This document shows, in pieces, positions 1-7,043 of a stretch of DNA of 8,031 nt. The notes beneath the pieces were generated by a model, which saw nothing but the letters and a program-made list of their open reading frames with translations, was not told where the DNA came from and made no database searches. The stretch covers positions 1-8,031 of the forward strand of contig JAUVGS010000076.1 of assembly GCA_030593665.1 (NCBI GenBank). The letters are read 5' to 3'. Within the stretch, counting starts at the first letter, position 1. Each line of letters starts with the position of its first letter. This stretch comes from Chitinivibrionales bacterium. Its GTDB lineage: Bacteria; Fibrobacterota; Chitinivibrionia; Chitinivibrionales; JANQEN01. Made by a program: the position numbers and the translations under genes.

Positions 1-17
1 GAGTGTTTACACAATGA

Positions 18-52
18 TAAACCATGTAACCCTTGAACGGTTACTAAACCAT
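18..52. promoter_or_regulatory. Inverted repeat flanked by 8-bp direct repeats, upstream of the Ig-like protein gene
   Basis: A perfect 6-bp inverted repeat, GTAACC (26-31) and GGTTAC (39-44) with a 7-base loop, is bordered exactly by two copies of TAAACCAT (18-25 and 45-52). It lies about 40 bases before the chosen start of the first gene. No T-tract follows the stem, so it does not look like an intrinsic terminator. An operator-like binding site is the more natural reading, but no regulator is known. TTGAAC at 33-38 resembles a -35 box, but the nearest -10-like hexamer (TATATC, 52-57) is only 13 bases away, so I do not call a promoter. The symmetry is seen directly; the regulatory role is inferred. 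Confidence 0.4.
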
Positions 53-93
53 ATATCACGAAACTCAAAAAGATGCATATCCGGGAGGTTTGT

Positions 94-2163
94 ATGAGGA
101 CCGGAAAAACCATGTGGAAAATTACCGTAGTACTTTTGGCGATTGCAGCGCTATTCTTTGTAGTATGCACAACCAACGCACCGACACAACCAGACGCCTG
201 GGGACAAACAATTACAATAAGCCTTGTAGAAAAAAATAACACGCAAACAAACTATACCGGCAGGGATCTCGATCTTATTATTGAGTTTGAAGATTCAATA
301 CAGGTAAAGCTTGGCACTAATTTCAACATCCACAGCCTGCGCGCTCAGATCTATCATACCACTGAAATTATTACTAATGCAAAAGTACTCTCTTTAACTG
401 TTCCGCTGTATTGGGAAAACATAATTGGTTTACCGATCGACAGCAATCAGGTGGGTATGAAACCGTATGATACGATCTATGTTCAGGCAGGACTTGGGAA
501 GAGTAATGTTGTTCGTGTGAACATTTACAATTTACCACCTAAAATTACCGGTCTTACTGTTGGTGACTCAATATATGCTGTTCCGCCTCACATTATTGAT
601 GTGCTTTCGTATACCTACTTTATCAGTGACAATACGGACAGCATTGTGAATTTTGCACTATCGGTGATTGATCCGGATGATTCATATAATATTTCCTGGG
701 GTATTTACGCAAATGAGTATGTACAGGAAATAGAAAAATATCTAACCTATACCATTACTAACGCAAAATACTATGTTCGTAACGGTAATATACGGGATAT
801 TGTCTCAACAATAATCAATGATGGGGACAAGCAGATCCATGTTAAAGTGAATATGATTCGGTTGGATGGGAATGATGTTATTATTGACAGTATTACCTAT
901 AACGGGATCATTAATGACACTTCATTTCTTGATACCTCAATTGATAAACATTACTTTAATGTCATTACAATGGACTCTACTGCAACGATAAGAGCATTCC
1001 CTCATATAACAGGTGGCAGTGGCAGATGGTCCGCGAAAAAGGGCCTAATTACTACAAATCTGACACTTGATTCAAGCGGTTGTGCGATTACGTATATATG
1101 CACGTTGAGCACTATCGGTGATACCATTACTTCCGATATGACTCTTATGATTGATTCACTTCGATTTGTGTATACCAATAAATTCGGTGATGATTCAACT
1201 GAGAAAATACTTATAATCAATAAGAGACCTGCAAATCGGAATCCGGTAATAGACAGTATCTTTATCGCATCTACCAAGTACACCTCAAATTACAGCCATC
1301 TCGTTGCAGCAGGAACAACCATACCTATGGAAGCTTTTGCACACGACCCTGAGGGAGGGGTACCTGGTGGAACGGTTACCTATACCTGGCAGGGAATATT
1401 AACCGGTTCACTTTTCAATTCAACAGGCGACACAACATCATATACCGCAGCATTTGCGACCTATACGGATACGTTGTTTCTCATTGTCGCTGATTCTCTT
1501 GCATTTAAAGATACGCAAATGATTACACTGCCTTGTAACCAGGCACCGATTATTGATACCATTCTTATCGATACAATTAAGTACACCAGCGGATTTCAGC
1601 ATGTCGTAAATGCAAAAGATACGATCGTACTAAAAGGAATTTCCCATGATCCGGAAAGTAGTTTTGTCAAATATACCTGGCAAGGTACCTCAACGGGGAA
1701 ACTGTCAAGCATCATTGGGGATTCTATAACCTATATTGCTGCGAGCGGTGTTTATTCTGATACGTTATATCTCGTGGTAACCGATTCAGTGGGCTTTTCC
1801 GACATACAGCTTTTCATATTGATGTGCAACAATCTGCCGGTTATTGACAGTATAAGAGTATCTGATACGCTGTTTATACCGGTGTCAGCGGGTGATACGG
1901 TATTTTATACCGATACGTTCTCAGCACCTGATACGTTCGATCTGACAATAAATGCCCATGAGATGGATACTGCATTATCAGATGTCATTACTTCCTATTT
2001 ATGGATATATAAAAACGCTAATCTGGTCGCTACCACCTCAACTGCTCCCACATTTACCTATATAAGCGCCGATAGTACGTATAATGACACGGTCCGTGTG
2101 AGGGTAACTGACCGGTATAATTCCATTAACCGGCGAAAAGTTATAATTACCTTTAAGAAGTAA
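94..2163 (+). CDS. Secreted or lipid-anchored protein with Ig/PKD-like repeats, function unknown
   Basis: I do not recognise a specific family. From ATG 94 the protein has 689 residues. This start follows GGGAGG (83-88) at 5-base spacing; the in-frame ATG at 73 has no such site. The N terminus has basic residues (R2, K5, K9) and a hydrophobic stretch at about 10-24 ending in Cys25, as in a Sec or lipoprotein signal. The -1 residue before the Cys is Val rather than Gly/Ala/Ser, so lipidation is uncertain. The rest is rich in Ser, Thr, Asp, Ile and Tyr and looks like beta-sandwich domains. Three divergent C-terminal repeats (residues 381-481, 482-578, 579-689) each begin N-x-x-P-[VI]-I-D; an earlier segment near 150-210 has a similar P-x-I start and a D-P-D-D motif. 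No enzyme motif or further membrane segment is visible. It is AT-richer than flhA, whose start is only 7 bases past its stop, suggesting co-transcription. A surface, adhesive or envelope structural role is inference. Confidence 0.85.
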   Translation: MRTGKTMWKITVVLLAIAALFFVVCTTNAPTQPDAWGQTITISLVEKNNTQTNYTGRDLDLIIEFEDSIQVKLGTNFNIHSLRAQIYHTTEIITNAKVLSLTVPLYWENIIGLPIDSNQVGMKPYDTIYVQAGLGKSNVVRVNIYNLPPKITGLTVGDSIYAVPPHIIDVLSYTYFISDNTDSIVNFALSVIDPDDSYNISWGIYANEYVQEIEKYLTYTITNAKYYVRNGNIRDIVSTIINDGDKQIHVKVNMIRLDGNDVIIDSITYNGIINDTSFLDTSIDKHYFNVITMDSTATIRAFPHITGGSGRWSAKKGLITTNLTLDSSGCAITYICTLSTIGDTITSDMTLMIDSLRFVYTNKFGDDSTEKILIINKRPANRNPVIDSIFIASTKYTSNYSHLVAAGTTIPMEAFAHDPEGGVPGGTVTYTWQGILTGSLFNSTGDTTSYTAAFATYTDTLFLIVADSLAFKDTQMITLPCNQAPIIDTILIDTIKYTSGFQHVVNAKDTIVLKGISHDPESSFVKYTWQGTSTGKLSSIIGDSITYIAASGVYSDTLYLVVTDSVGFSDIQLFILMCNNLPVIDSIRVSDTLFIPVSAGDTVFYTDTFSAPDTFDLTINAHEMDTALSDVITSYLWIYKNANLVATTSTAPTFTYISADSTYNDTVRVRVTDRYNSINRRKVIITFKK
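1234..2160 (+). repeat. Three tandem Ig/PKD-like protein repeats of about 97-111 residues
   Basis: Within the first gene, units at 1234-1536, 1537-1827 and 1828-2160 share a pattern at protein level. Each starts N-x-x-P-[VI]-I-D-[ST]-I. Units 1 and 2 then have KYTS, a HDPE motif, a YTWQG strand, a GD-[ST] turn, and a YTDTL/YSDTL strand ending V-x-D-S, and each closes with a Cys just before the next unit. The third unit keeps the opening and a late V-x-V-T-D strand but is otherwise diverged and lacks the closing Cys. DNA identity between units is low, so the duplication is old and is not a recent recombination product. Confidence 0.75.
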
Positions 2164-2170
2164 GGAATGC

Positions 2171-4315
2171 ATGAACATTAATTCAACGTTATATAACCTC
2201 TCGAACAGTTCCTTTTTAAAGGCGTTTGCCAGGCAGCGTGATCTTTTTATTGTCATGGGTGTCGTGGCGATACTGATCGTCATGATTATACCGATCCCCA
2301 CCTGGACAATCGACCTGCTGCTTACGTTGAATATTTGTATCGCGTTAACGATTCTTCTCGTGTCAATGTATAATCAGGAGGCGCTTGAATTTTCAGTTTT
2401 TCCTGCCTTGCTTCTTGCGGTTACCCTGTTTCGATTATCGCTCAATGTCGCCACGACCAGGCTCATACTGAGTCAGGCCGGCGATAAGGGATCCCAGGCT
2501 GCGGGAAAAGTTATTGAGGTATTCGGTACGTTCGTTACGGGTAACAACTATATCGTTGGTGTGATAATCTTTCTTATCATAGTACTTATTCAGTTTATCG
2601 TTATTACCAAGGGTGCCGGCCGTATTGCTGAAGTTGCCGCACGATTTACCCTGGATGCCATGCCGGGGAAACAAATGGCAATTGATGCCGACCTGAATGC
2701 CGGTTTAGTCACTGAACAGCAGGCACGTGAACGTCGGGCAAAGATATCGCAGGAGGCGGATTTTTACGGCGCTATGGACGGTGCCTCTAAATTTGTTCGT
2801 GGTGATGCTATCGCGGCAATAATTATAACACTTATTAATATCCTTGGTGGTTTTATTATTGGTATTACCCAGCAGGGGATGACTTTTGCTGAAAGCCTGA
2901 TTACTTACACCCGCCTTACCATTGGTGATGGCCTTGTCAGCCAGATCCCCGCGCTTATGATCTCTACCGGCGCCGGTATCCTGGTAAGTAGAGCCGCCTC
3001 ATCTGAGAATCTTGGTTCTGAGATCACTTCACAGTTGTTTAGTAACCCACGGGTACTTGGTGTTACCGGTGCGGTGATGTTCATGTTTGCTTTTATTCCA
3101 GGCCTGCCGAAAGTACCGTTCTTTATGATCTCGGTTTTTTTATTTGCAGCGACGTATCTCAGCATTTTCCACGAAAAGGAAAAACAGAAAGTTGAAGAAG
3201 CTACTGCTGCTGCCGGTGTTGTACCAGCTGAAGAAAAAGTTGAGGATTATCTCCATGTCGATCCTATGGAACTCGAGATCGGGTATGGGTTGATACCGCT
3301 TGTCGATGCAAAGCAGGGCGGTGACCTGCTTGACCGTATTTCACAGATCAGGAGGCAGCTTGCCAGTGATCTTGGTGTGATAATTCCACCGGTTCGTATA
3401 CGGGATAATATTCAGCTTAAACCAAACCAGTATACCATTAAAATCCGCAGGATACAGGTAGGTGAAGGCGAGCTGATGAGCGGTTCCTACCTTGCCATGA
3501 ATCCCGGAACTGCCACGGGAAAGATTCGCGGGATTGAAACGGTAGAACCTGCTTTCGGGCTGCCCGCACTCTGGATAACTGAGAGCCAGCGTGAGAACGC
3601 GGAGATGGCCGGATACACGGTGGTAGAATTACCGGCAGTGCTTGCGACCCATTTGACCGAGGTGATCAGGCGTCATGCGCATGAGATAGTAACGCGGCAG
3701 GATGTGCAGGACCTGATTACCAACATTAAAGAATCGAACCAGACAGTCGTTGATGAACTTATACCTAACCTTATGAATGTTGGAGAAATCCATAAAGTGC
3801 TGCAGAACCTGCTGCGAGAAAAGGTGTCAATCCGTGACCTGCCGTTGATACTGGAAACGCTGGGTGATGTTGCCGGCAAAAATAAGAACGCCGATATTCT
3901 TTCGGAGTATGTGCGTAATGCATTAGCTCCGCAGATTTGTGAAACGTATAAAGACGAATCAAATATCATGGCCGTTATCACGGTTGATCCGAATCTCGAA
4001 GCAATGCTGGAAGGGAATATGCAGGAAACCGAGACCGGCGTCCGACTCGCGCTTTCGCCAACCGACGCCGGCAGGATCGTTGAAGCGATCGGTATGCAGA
4101 GTGAGAAAGTGAAGCAGCAGGGAGATGTGCCGATAGTCCTCTGCTCACCAACCATACGCGGCCAGTTTAAAAGGTTGACAGAAAGCAATTATCCGGACCT
4201 GATTGTCCTGTCGTATAATGAGATAATTCCGGGTATTGAGATACGGTCGTTGGGAATGATTTCTATACTTGCGGGTGTTTCTGGCGGGAGAGGGCCGGCA
4301 GGTGAAGGGATATAG
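2171..4315 (+). CDS. flhA: Flagellar biosynthesis protein FlhA, type III export gate
   Basis: FlhA is the large inner-membrane component of the flagellar type III export apparatus. Its cytoplasmic ring docks substrate-chaperone complexes and uses the proton motive force. The 714-residue length is close to the usual 690-700. The N-terminal half is strongly hydrophobic in several segments between about residues 25 and 332. The FHIPEP-family signature region is clear at about 158-179 (RFTLDAMPGKQMAIDADLNAGL region), followed by the conserved cytoplasmic loop with ARERR and GASKFVRGDA (about 185-213). A charged linker rich in Glu, Lys and Ala (about 335-358) leads to the cytoplasmic domain, which contains VRIRDN and ends GISILAG-like. 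ATG 2171 is preceded by AAGGA (2162-2166), which overlaps the stop of the upstream gene. No adjacent flhB is seen. Identification is very secure; the FHIPEP family also includes virulence-type export gates, but flhF, flhG and fliA nearby settle it as flagellar. Confidence 0.97.
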   Translation: MNINSTLYNLSNSSFLKAFARQRDLFIVMGVVAILIVMIIPIPTWTIDLLLTLNICIALTILLVSMYNQEALEFSVFPALLLAVTLFRLSLNVATTRLILSQAGDKGSQAAGKVIEVFGTFVTGNNYIVGVIIFLIIVLIQFIVITKGAGRIAEVAARFTLDAMPGKQMAIDADLNAGLVTEQQARERRAKISQEADFYGAMDGASKFVRGDAIAAIIITLINILGGFIIGITQQGMTFAESLITYTRLTIGDGLVSQIPALMISTGAGILVSRAASSENLGSEITSQLFSNPRVLGVTGAVMFMFAFIPGLPKVPFFMISVFLFAATYLSIFHEKEKQKVEEATAAAGVVPAEEKVEDYLHVDPMELEIGYGLIPLVDAKQGGDLLDRISQIRRQLASDLGVIIPPVRIRDNIQLKPNQYTIKIRRIQVGEGELMSGSYLAMNPGTATGKIRGIETVEPAFGLPALWITESQRENAEMAGYTVVELPAVLATHLTEVIRRHAHEIVTRQDVQDLITNIKESNQTVVDELIPNLMNVGEIHKVLQNLLREKVSIRDLPLILETLGDVAGKNKNADILSEYVRNALAPQICETYKDESNIMAVITVDPNLEAMLEGNMQETETGVRLALSPTDAGRIVEAIGMQSEKVKQQGDVPIVLCSPTIRGQFKRLTESNYPDLIVLSYNEIIPGIEIRSLGMISILAGVSGGRGPAGEGI

Positions 4316-4343
4316 ATATCTCTTTGAGGTAACAGTATAACCC

Positions 4344-4372
4344 TTGAAAGCATTTTAGATTTATTATATAAG
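4344..4372 (+). promoter_or_regulatory. Predicted sigma-70-type promoter for flhF-flhG
   Basis: TTGAAA (4344-4349) and TATAAG (4367-4372) are separated by exactly 17 bases. Each hexamer matches the housekeeping consensus at five of six positions, and the spacer is AT-rich. The site lies 28 bases after the flhA stop. It would start transcripts near 4379, giving flhF a leader of about 140 bases. This explains the unusually long 203-base gap inside an otherwise tight cluster. The prediction rests on sequence match only. Confidence 0.6.
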
Positions 4373-4389
4373 TAAAACGAAAATAAGTA

Positions 4390-4484
4390 GTGTCGGTCCG
4401 AAAACGTCATTTCCCCCCTTGCGGAGGATTACACCGCTAAAAGAATGCCGGAATGACTTCAAAACATACTTTTTTGACAGGCAC
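4390..4484 (+). other. Structured leader element or palindromic repeat remnant before flhF
   Basis: Bases 4390-4404 can pair with 4470-4484 over 15 positions (11 Watson-Crick, 2 G-U, 2 mismatches). Inside this, GTCATT-CC (4406-4414, one bulged T) pairs with GGAATGAC (4450-4457). A small GCGG/CCGC stem (4421-4424, 4434-4437) sits near the top. The fold begins about 10 bases after the predicted transcription start, so it would form in the flhF leader RNA. It does not sequester the flhF ribosome site at 4509-4512. No known riboswitch core was recognised. The terminal inverted repeats and GTCATT/AATGAC arms also resemble the small dispersed palindromic (REP or MITE-like) elements found in many genomes; one window cannot separate these readings. 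Confidence 0.5.
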
Positions 4485-4518
4485 CAGGTAAGAAACAACC
4501 AATTGAACAGGACGTACA

Positions 4519-5745
4519 ATGAGGATTAAAAAGTATACCGCTTCAACAATGAAAGAGGCACTGTTACAGATCAAACGGGACCTCGGTGAAGATGCAATGA
4601 TCCTGAAAACAAGGAAGTTGCCGAAAAAAATATTTTCATTTGGTGATCAGAAAAGTATTGAAGTCACCGCTGCGATTGATGATGGCATTCCCGGGAGTCA
4701 GGGAAACCTTCCCCCCTTGAAACTAACCGATCCCGGTATTTATAAACATCCCCGGTCTCAAAACGGAACTCCGGTTAAACCACCTCCCGAGATGCCGCGT
4801 CCCGTCAATAGTAATCGGGGTAGCACCAGGCGTGCGCCGGGCGGCTATGCAGGGGCCCTCACCGAGCGTTTTCAGATTCTTGAGTTGCGTGAAGACATTC
4901 ATGAAATGAAAAAACTACTGGCATCAATTCTCGCAACCGGTGAATCAGCGGCAGCAGGCGGATTTGCCGGCCCATGGGCAGTACTGTATAAACGGCTCGT
5001 TGATTCGGAAATTAAGACCGAGATTGCTGAAAAATTGGTTCATAAATTGAAAAATACGACTGATTCACCTGAAAAAAATCTGAATAAAAATTTCTTTTCC
5101 GTACTGAGTGATCATTTTCCGGTAACCGGGCCATTACAGTTGAAAGATGAGGGACCCCGTATAATAGCGCTTGTCGGCCCGACCGGTTCAGGGAAAACCA
5201 CGACTATCGCAAAGCTTGCATCTTATTACAGTCTGACAAAGGATAATGTTGTATCTATTATAACCGCAGATACCTATCGTATTGCTGCTATTGAGCAGAT
5301 ACGTACTTTTACCGAAATCGTAGATATTGGACTGCAGGTTGTTTTCTCACCTGATGAGGTGGCAGACGCTCTTGAGGCCTGCGAGAACGATGATATTGTC
5401 TTTATTGATACTGCCGGACGCAGCCAGCGCAATACTGAGCATATGCGCGATCTCGAATCCTTTCTTGACGTGATGCAGCCGGATGAAACCCATCTCGTGC
5501 TGAGTGCAACAACCAAAGATTCAGATCTGAACGATATGATAAAACGGTATAAAGACCTTACTATCAACCGGCTGCTTTTTACCAAACTCGATGAAACAGC
5601 CCGTTTGGGCAATGTCTTCAATATTGTCAGTAACAGCGGCATTCCCGTTTCCTATCTGACCTCGGGACAGAGTGTGCCGGACGATATTGAATTGGCGCAG
5701 GCCGGACGATTCATACAACGCTTATTGGAAGGTAGTTCGCTGTGA
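4519..5745 (+). CDS. flhF: Flagellar biosynthesis GTPase FlhF
   Basis: FlhF is the third SRP-type GTPase, alongside Ffh and FtsY; it marks the membrane site where a flagellum is built. The 408-residue protein opens with the family's N-terminal block (MRIKKYTASTMKEALLQIK, then a DLGEDAMILKTRK segment). A low-complexity Pro/Gly/Arg-rich linker follows at about 55-112, then a helical N domain (about 115-205), then the NG GTPase core. Core motifs are the P-loop GPTGSGKT (220-227), DTYRIAAIEQ (251-260), DTAGRS (297-302), TKLDET (355-360) and SGQSVPDD (382-389). All expected nucleotide-binding residues are present. ATG 4519 follows AGGA (4509-4512) at 6-base spacing. The stop overlaps the flhG start by 4 bases, which suggests translational coupling with its own GTPase activator. 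FlhF commonly controls polar placement, so a polar flagellum is plausible but not shown by the sequence. Confidence 0.97.
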   Translation: MRIKKYTASTMKEALLQIKRDLGEDAMILKTRKLPKKIFSFGDQKSIEVTAAIDDGIPGSQGNLPPLKLTDPGIYKHPRSQNGTPVKPPPEMPRPVNSNRGSTRRAPGGYAGALTERFQILELREDIHEMKKLLASILATGESAAAGGFAGPWAVLYKRLVDSEIKTEIAEKLVHKLKNTTDSPEKNLNKNFFSVLSDHFPVTGPLQLKDEGPRIIALVGPTGSGKTTTIAKLASYYSLTKDNVVSIITADTYRIAAIEQIRTFTEIVDIGLQVVFSPDEVADALEACENDDIVFIDTAGRSQRNTEHMRDLESFLDVMQPDETHLVLSATTKDSDLNDMIKRYKDLTINRLLFTKLDETARLGNVFNIVSNSGIPVSYLTSGQSVPDDIELAQAGRFIQRLLEGSSL

Positions 5746-6650
5746 TTGACCAGGCGAAAAAACTCAGGCAGATGGTACGTGACACCAGGAGCAGTGGAGC
5801 CCGTTCCTCAGCATCCTCCGGGGTAAACGGGAAAAAGGGTTTTATAACTACCACCTGCCGGAGTATTGCCGTCACCAGCGGTAAAGGCGGGGTAGGAAAG
5901 TCGCATACAACCATTTCGCTGGCAATTGCTTTAACACGACTCAAGAAAAAGGTAATTGTTTTTGATGGTGATCTTGGATTGGCAAATATTCATATTATGC
6001 TGGGGATTGCACCAAAGTACAATTTATCACATGTTATCCGCGAAGAATGTTCGTTGAACGACATAGTATGCACCGGTCCGGGCGGTATAACGATACTACC
6101 CGGTGCATCCGGCATATCATCTATGGCAAATCTTGAATCACTGCGCCTTGAGTCGCTTATCAGAGAAATGACACATTTTGAATCCGCTTATGATTTTCTT
6201 ATTATCGATGGCGGTGCCGGAATAGGACAGGCATCAATACAGTTGTGCAGTATAGCGGATTCCGTGTTGCTTATTATAACTCCCGAACCGACTTCACTTG
6301 CTGATGCCTATGCAACGGCGAAAATCCTATATTCCAAAGGTGTGGAGAACATCCACGTTTTGGTAAATATGGCTGAAACTGACAAAGATGGAAAAGAAAT
6401 ATTTACAAAACTGCAGTCATTGGTACAAAATTTTCTAAAGAAAAAAATTAGTTGCACAGGTATTATCCCGTATGATAAAACCGTTTCCAGACACATTCGG
6501 GCTCAAAAGAATATTCTTATTGAACGGCCGGCTTCAGGTGTGTCACTTAAAATACAGAATTGTGCACGACTGTTGTGCGGATTGCAGCCAAAAAAGAAAA
6601 GCAGTTTTTTTACTCGACTTTTTACACCACAGTTGCAGAAAGGATACTAA
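5742..6650 (+). CDS. flhG: Flagellar number regulator FlhG (MinD/ParA-type ATPase)
   Basis: FlhG (also YlxH/FleN) is a membrane-cycling ATPase that limits flagellar number and stimulates the FlhF GTPase. The 302-residue protein begins MIDQAKKLRQMV, which fits the DQAxxLR helix known to activate FlhF. A Ser/Gly/Lys-rich linker leads to the deviant Walker A SGKGGVGKSHTT (46-57), the switch-like DGDLGLANIHIMLG (75-88), and the Walker B region LIIDGGAGIG (153-162). Family members often have DTGAG where this one has DGGAG. ITPEPTSLADAYATAK (179-194) and LVNMA (207-211) complete the MinD-like fold. A basic, aromatic tail (KKKSSFFTRLF, about 284-294) suits a membrane-targeting amphipathic helix. The start is GTG at 5742, overlapping the flhF stop (GTGA), with AAGG at 5729-5732. 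ParA or MinD proper is unlikely given the DQA helix and neighbours. Confidence 0.95.
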   Translation: MIDQAKKLRQMVRDTRSSGARSSASSGVNGKKGFITTTCRSIAVTSGKGGVGKSHTTISLAIALTRLKKKVIVFDGDLGLANIHIMLGIAPKYNLSHVIREECSLNDIVCTGPGGITILPGASGISSMANLESLRLESLIREMTHFESAYDFLIIDGGAGIGQASIQLCSIADSVLLIITPEPTSLADAYATAKILYSKGVENIHVLVNMAETDKDGKEIFTKLQSLVQNFLKKKISCTGIIPYDKTVSRHIRAQKNILIERPASGVSLKIQNCARLLCGLQPKKKSSFFTRLFTPQLQKGY

Positions 6651-6656
6651 TATAGT

Positions 6657-7019
6657 ATGATTTATTGGATTAAGAGAATTGCTCGTATTATCGCCTTTCT
6701 CAGCTTTTTTGTTATTTTTTTCTCTGGTATTAATCTGGAAGACCCGTTTAATACGACGATTGCTTCAATTGCTTTTTTAAAGGCGTTTTGTGGCGGCGCG
6801 TTACTCTGGTTAACCGGCTTTATCATAAGTGATATTATTCTTAAGGGAGCTGTAGAAGATATTTCACAAAGTGAAATTGAACCGCTTGAAGGCGGTCTGA
6901 TCCAGCGTATTCATGTGACACAGAATGAAAAACGGGTACTGGACGGTGCTGAAATCCCAAGAGTACCACATGAAGAAAAGGCTAAGGAAAAAGACGTAAA
7001 AAAAAACATAACCAAATAG
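6657..7019 (+). CDS. Small two-helix membrane protein of unknown function in the flagellar cluster
   Basis: I do not recognise this 120-residue protein. Residues about 8-24 (IARIIAFLSFFVIFFSG) and about 37-63 (ending GFIISDIILKG) are strongly hydrophobic, probably two membrane helices joined by a short polar loop. The remaining about 55 residues are hydrophilic. They are acidic at first (EIEPLEGG), then Lys-rich at the C terminus, ending in a run of nine A bases (6998-7006). The basic N terminus (KRIAR) favours both termini facing the cytoplasm. The start is 6 bases after flhG stops. AGGA (6641-6644) is 12 bases away, longer than usual, so translation may depend partly on coupling to flhG. 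Its place between flhG and fliA suggests a flagellum-related accessory role; no function can be read from the sequence. Confidence 0.8.
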   Translation: MIYWIKRIARIIAFLSFFVIFFSGINLEDPFNTTIASIAFLKAFCGGALLWLTGFIISDIILKGAVEDISQSEIEPLEGGLIQRIHVTQNEKRVLDGAEIPRVPHEEKAKEKDVKKNITK

Positions 7020-7043
7020 GTGTTTAAGCTTTGTTTTACTTGG

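Noticed and set aside
73..93. Upstream in-frame ATG at 73 as the start of the first gene
   Set aside because: The ATG at 94 has GGGAGG at 5-base spacing and places the basic residues and hydrophobic segment of the signal peptide correctly; the one at 73 has no ribosome site.
3673..4188. 171-codon open frame on the minus strand inside flhA
   Set aside because: It lies wholly within a secure FlhA coding region, and its translation is Ser/Arg/Ile-rich low-information sequence typical of an antisense shadow.
27..4348. Shared 11-mer TAACCCTTGAA at 27-37 and 4338-4348
   Set aside because: Several 11-base matches are expected by chance in 8 kb, and only the second copy has a correctly spaced -10 box.
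4474..4479. Perfect -35 hexamer TTGACA in the right arm of the flhF leader element
   Set aside because: No -10-like hexamer lies 16-18 bases downstream (the sequence there is AACCAA-like).
4384..4492. TAAG at 4384-4387 and 4489-4492 as a target-site duplication around the palindromic element
   Set aside because: Only 4 bases, in AT-rich sequence, and not exactly abutting the inverted-repeat ends.
6472..6660. 62-codon plus-strand frame across the end of flhG, its stop overlapping the next ATG
   Set aside because: It overlaps conserved FlhG sequence in another frame and has no ribosome site; the ATGA junction is probably coincidental.
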